The notes beneath the pieces are model-generated. The model was not told where the DNA came from. It saw only the letters and a program-made list of their open reading frames with translations, and made no database searches. A program made the translations under genes and the position numbers. Source: Athripsodes cinereus (taxonomy: Eukaryota > Arthropoda > Insecta > Trichoptera > Leptoceridae). Taken from it: a stretch of DNA of 64,000 nucleotides. Shown one piece after another: positions 25,801-31,800 of the stretch (position 1 is the stretch's first letter; every line of letters starts with the position of its first letter). The stretch is taken from the NCBI GenBank assembly GCA_947579605.1, contig OX388316.1:10357290-10421289 (forward strand), given 5' to 3'.

Positions 25801-28800
25801 TGTTCGGAGGAGCATACGTCAAAAGCGCTTCAGTCCAGAATGCAGTAAATGGATTTAAGAAACCAGGAATATGGCCGTACGATCCGAACGTTTTTGGAGA
25901 TGAAGATTACGCTCCTTCAACAATGACTGATCGTCCTCTGAATGAAGCTCAAAGCTCTTTGGATGATACTCCATGCAACTCAGCATCATCTGTTGTACCC
26001 CACTCTCCCACAGACCTTGTATCAACACAGAATTTGATGACGGATCTTTCTGCAAAGGAAAACCCCGAACAATGTACAACACCTATACCTGATCCAATCC
26101 TGGAACAAGGACCGTTGCAAGCTCCTGTAGCAAATCTTACACCATTACAGATCAGACCCATACCAACAATGGCTGCTCCCAAAACAAATCGCAAAAATAA
26201 GAGACAAAAATCGGAGATATTAACATCAACTCCAGTTAAAGCTGAGCAAGCTGCTAAATATATAAAAGTAAATAAAAAGAAGACCAATATATCTGAATTA
26301 GCAAGTTCCAGCAAAATTAAGAAGAATAAGATAAAGAAGACTGAATTACCAGGTCGCAGCCAAACTAAAAGGACAAAGACATCTTCCAAAGCTAAAACTA
26401 AAGCTGATTTATTTTGTTTGGTGTGTGCCGAGAAATATACTGAACCGCTTGTTGAAGATTGGATTCAGTGTAGCCAGTGCCAAAATTGGGCACACGAAAA
26501 TTGTACATCATACGCAGGTGTTGGAAGTTATTTCTGCGATGAATGCGAAGACTGATTGTTTTATTTTATGTTATTCTTTTTGCCCTTATGGCATATCCGT
26601 TTTGCCCGGAGGAGTCGGGCAAAACGGATAATAGATACTTTTTGTTTTTTCTCAATTTAAGAGGCAAAATCGTTAGAGTTTAATTTTTTTTTATTGCTGT
26701 TTCCAAAGATTATGAAACAAAGTTACAAATTAAAAGTAAAAAGAGTTACATTGATTATGAACTTGTATTTTATTTTATCACTCTCCCTTAACATATGCGT
26801 TTTGCCCGGGCCTCCCCTACATGTCATGATTTTTGATTATATGCATTAAAAATATACAAATAAAATATTGTTAAATTACCTGCCGTCCAAGGAGTATCAC
26901 AAAGAGTTATAAAGTCTATGACATTATGTTCCATTTCTAATACGGTGATGGCCTTTCCATTGATAACTGTGATACTGGGTGTTCTACCCGCCTTATCAAA
27001 CGGGAGACCTCCAGAGAATATTACATACGATTCACTGCAATAATATAACAGAAGTACATGAAAAGTTATTCATAATTTGAAGTATTGTAAAAATGGTATA
27101 TAATACATAGCTACATATACATAGGTGGCAATTCTCATTTTATGGAATTAAAAATATCTGTAATGTGGGAGTAAAGATTTCCTCTGTCTAGATTCAACTG
27201 ATCATAAACCTAGCTTCATCTTATAAAAAAATAATTGATTGAATGGAATATTTTTATTCTCAAAAAGATTAACTGAAGTGGTCATTGCTTTGAACCATGC
27301 CTCTATTAGGCTACACAATTTATTTTATTCATGTCTATTGTAAAATAAAAGTTTTGATTTTTACGAGAAGTCCCTAAAGGAAAAATCTCAATCAGCTAAC
27401 GGATTTTCTATTGTGTGCCAAATACAAATAAATCAATTAGATCAAAGGATAAATAAGTAATCAAATCATATGGATCACTGAACTGCAAGTTTACAGAGGG
27501 AGTATGTGAAACCTAATTGTTTAGTTATATTAAACGAGAATAAGACGAACCTTTTGTAATTTTTGAAATAAAATATGTGTAATTTGGTATCATGTCACTG
27601 ATGCAGAGATTTCCTATCTTTTAGACTTAAATTATTGTGGAAATTTGATGATGTAAGAAAAATCTTTGTTCACAATTCCATATAATCATAAAATGTTTTT
27701 GTCTATGGGAGTTTTGAAAATAAAAAACTTTCTCTGACAAAACTCTGACCTTATGCATGACAATGATGCAAAAGAATAGAAAATGTTTTATCTTTTGCCA
27801 AAAAGTCATTCTGATTGGAATGGGATTTCGCTCATCCAATAATAGAAAGATGAATGTTTAAACGGCAGTAAAAAAACAAGATATTTTATTTTTCATATAA
27901 AATTGAAGATATTATTCAACTAACATGTATTTCCATAGATTTAATATTTGTCATGAGATAATGTCCAACTACGCAAAACAAAGTGTACGGAATACAAATA
28001 ACCAACATGATGTACAGTGTCATTATAGTGTATGCCATCCTTCACCATGATAATTGGGTATGGACCAGGGATGTTGCGGATGTCGATTTTTACACATCCG
28101 CGGATGTGATGCGGATGCGGATTTTTGAAGGCTCACATCCGCGGATGCGGATGCGGATGTTCAAGATGTTATAGAAAAAATTAGGAACTATCTTAGTTGG
28201 TAGGCCCCACTGTCAAATATGTGACGAAATTGTTGCTACAATAATATGATGGTTTTTTTGGTGAAATTTCTTTTTTGTTATTTGCAAAAACCGGCAAAAA
28301 AAATAAAAAAATAAAATAAAACCGGCAAAAATAAAAACGCTTCGGATCTTGTCACCAATTTTTTCGTTCCCATTGGTTAATGTCAAGTGCGAACGGCACG
28401 CGCCATTCGTCGGCCCCGCCCCATTTCTTTCTTGTCGCAAATTGTCTTACATCCGCATCCGCATGAACATCCGCATCGATTATTGCGGATGCGGATGCGG
28501 ATGCAGATGTCCAAATACATGCGGAAGCTCCGCATTTGCGGATGCGGATGCGAATATTCGCAACATCCCTGGTATGGACTATCAGTTGGGATTACAAATG
28601 GTACCAAAAAAACAAATATAAAAATTGTGAGACTGATAATAAGTCACTGTTTGAGAAAATTTGATACACAAACAAATATATCATTAAATTTCTTGGGGAA
28701 ATAGGTTGTGAAGATAGGTATGAAAATTTGAACATTCATAAGGCTCACCAAGTATTGACAATAATGAAAACTGATTAATTAGGTAAGTAAGTGAGTTAAT

Positions 28801-31800
28801 ATGAACATAAATATGAAAAAATAATGATGGTCAGTATTTGTTCGATAAGTTTTTATGCAACAGAAAAGTAAATAAGATGACATTACTTTTATATGAAAAT
28901 AATATGGCTGCCTCTAATGACAAATATTAAAAAATTGAGAATATTTTTGTGGCACAAATAGGACTATCTATATGCTACTTACATATAGTTCATCACGTAC
29001 TATGAAAAATATAGAAGTTGCTATGATTTACAGAGATTTGTATGAATATTGAGTAGGTAAATGAGATATAAAAGGACAGACTTTTGTTGTTTGTGCTTTA
29101 TCTCGTTTGAGTTTTTTTCACGTGTCTCCACAAAGCTTTCTGGCATCCAGGTGAGAGATACTAATACAATAATCTCTATTTCTCAAATGTAATACAGTTG
29201 TTTAAGTATACAACATGCGTTTTTACATATTGTCCATTCTATAATAATTTGTGAATACCTCTACAATAAAGCAAAGTTTATCTGTGATACTCAGACATGT
29301 TAAGTTACATTTAATAACTTGAATTGAAAAATAATAAAAATAATGCTTTTTCTTTTTTAGAAATCAATATTGTTAGACTGTTGATAATGTTTTATATTGT
29401 GTATGTGTGTTTTATATGGTAACACACATGAAAAGATAACAAGCACTTGTTACCTGTGAGTATAACATTACTAAAGTAATAAAACTGGCCAGGTACCTAT
29501 ATAAATATAATTATATCAAACCAGTGTGGTAGTGTAGACCGTAGAGCGTGGGTGAATCTACAAAACATTGTCACTAGACGACAATGTAATTTCTCAAGAA
29601 AATTATATTTGCTTAAATAACTGTCAGAAACGACAGTATTTTGTATTTTCAAAAAACCATTGCTCTAATTTTCTTTCATCATGATAAGAATGAAAGTATC
29701 AAGGAACAAACCAAGTTATTTTCTAGTATGCTTCTTTGCTTTTATATGTAACTTAAAATCATTTATTCTTTGTTTCTGCCTCTGAATACAATATGTTTGG
29801 GAAAATAATGTGAACAATAGGTACTGTTGTAGATGAAAAGTGTTTTTATGTAAGGCGATTTTTGTATTTGTATTGAAATTTTTTTGAGAGGATACACAAA
29901 AATAGACATAAAAAACCGAGATTTTTTTAATATGAAGTATTTTGAAAATTCAAGACAATAAAAGCTGTTCAAAAGAAAAGAGCATGTGAAAGTATTGATA
30001 GCAAATGGATTACGTTTCAGAGAATTAAAAAAAATTAAAATATGTGCCAACGATTCAACAAAGGAAACAAAACTTAATATAAAGACAATTTTACACTTAC
30101 CCTGATTTTGATGTTTTCCATTCTACTTTATGTATTGGTTTGCAAGATTCCAGTTTTCCATCTTTGTTTGCTTTCGCTGTAAAAAATATATACAGGGAAC
30201 ATTAACACAACGCAATAAAGCTTGAAATGGAATCCATTATCGTAAATGGAAGTTTTATCCCCTGAAAAACTCCGCTGAAAGATTACATTAAAATCTATGT
30301 TATACTCAGTATTTAAACAACCGGGTCATTTTTGATTGGTTGATCTTTTCTATTATAATAAATAGGTAATTATTATATGTTTAGTATTAGAGAAAACACA
30401 TTTTATTGTTTACAAGATGCTGTATTACAACAAGTCCGCTTTTTGACTGCTCATTGTTGACGCACAGTTTTATACTTTTTGATCTGACTAATATCTATAT
30501 TTCTTCTTAACATTATACTGTAACAATTTGGTAGTCAATAAAAGATTTAATTTAATTAACACATGTTTAAATGTGTAGACAATAAAAGTAAATGCGGGGA
30601 AAAAGCTTCTCTTCTACAACATCTGTTGAGTGCACTCAGGAAAATTAAGTTCGTTTCCAAAATGGAACCTTTTACAAAAAATCTTGGAAGTAGGATCGCA
30701 AAGAAATGAGCAAAGCTTTAAAATACGTACCTATAAAAATGGGCGGCAGAAAAGGGGGAAGAGGGGATAAAATTTAAGTGCTGAAAATGCGTAAGAAGGT
30801 TTGTGTTTTTACTAGTGTTGTAGGTATATAGTTGTAAATACATATCTTTATTTAGATAAAAACGAAATCAATGGCCGATATTTTGATTGATGTTACTTAA
30901 TGAAGCGGAATATTTAAAAGAACATTAAGCAAAACTCACTAATGGACATTCTGATCGACGTATAAAGTAAAAGCTAAAGCAATGTGTTGGTATATAATAT
31001 ATTATATATATATATACACACAAGAGAATTGTAAACATATATCTACGTATAAAATACAGATTCTTCCTCAAATTAAACAATATCTACAGTCAGTCACCGT
31101 TATTTTAAAGTCGCTCATTCATCCTGTGTTGAAAATATCTATGAATCACATTCAACTTCTAAATTACCGATTTGAATTACATTGTTAAATCGTTGTAGCT
31201 GTGTACCCAAAAAATCACAGTATTGCGAACTAACTTGATAGTAGTACATATCTTAAAAAGCCCCAAATATTAATAACTTTAAGTTTGAAAATTTCTTAAT
31301 CCGAGAACCAGGTCTCGGATTATAAACGGGCTGATCGAGCCTGGATTGAACATCACAGGGCGCTAAATTTCAGGGGGTGCAGAATTTTAGAAAAATGTAA
31401 GGTCGTTCAATACCAATTGTCTTGTGACAAATTTGTATAATATTTCAATATTCACAGTTTTTTTTTCTATAAATTCGATAATTTTAACAAAATATAAATA
31501 TATGAAAATGTAAAGTCTAATATTATTTCTCCATATTTTGAATTTTTGCATTTGAAAACGAAAAAAGGAAAAATTTGAAAGTAAAATTTTGCATAACACC
31601 AAAATGTGCGTCTTCACAATAACAAATGACACGGTAACTATAGTCAAAAAGATTGATCCCACTTGTAGGAATTACTGTGATGGTATGGATGGGTGAAACT
31701 AAAATTCTGAAAACTGACACCTAATATGTTATGTTTATAAAAAAATTTTAGTGTGAAAACCCCAGGACGTTTTTCACTCCAGCCTGGAGTCTGCCGAGAA

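Larger units (their letters stand above)
24279..26817 (+). mobile_element. Pogo-like DNA transposon, apparently intact
   Basis: 2,539 bases with perfect inverted ends GGGGAGGCCCGGGCAA / TTGCCCGGGCCTCCCC, flanked by TA on both sides (24277-24278 and 26818-26819), as for Tc1/mariner/pogo elements. It carries one uninterrupted transposase gene. It sits in the Tomosyn intron between exons d and e, antisense to Tomosyn, and ends 60 bases from the exon d donor. Intact ORF and perfect ends suggest recent arrival or continuing activity (inference). Confidence 0.93.

Noticed and set aside
25949..26389. 146-codon minus-strand ORF within the transposase gene
   Set aside because: Antisense shadow of the Lys-rich transposase tail; no independent evidence.
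28349..28704. Overlapping ORFs on both strands rich in IRIRMNIRI / GCGCGC peptides
   Set aside because: They are translations of GCGGAT hexamer repeats in the hAT MITEs (also at 8202-8646); no protein family is implied.
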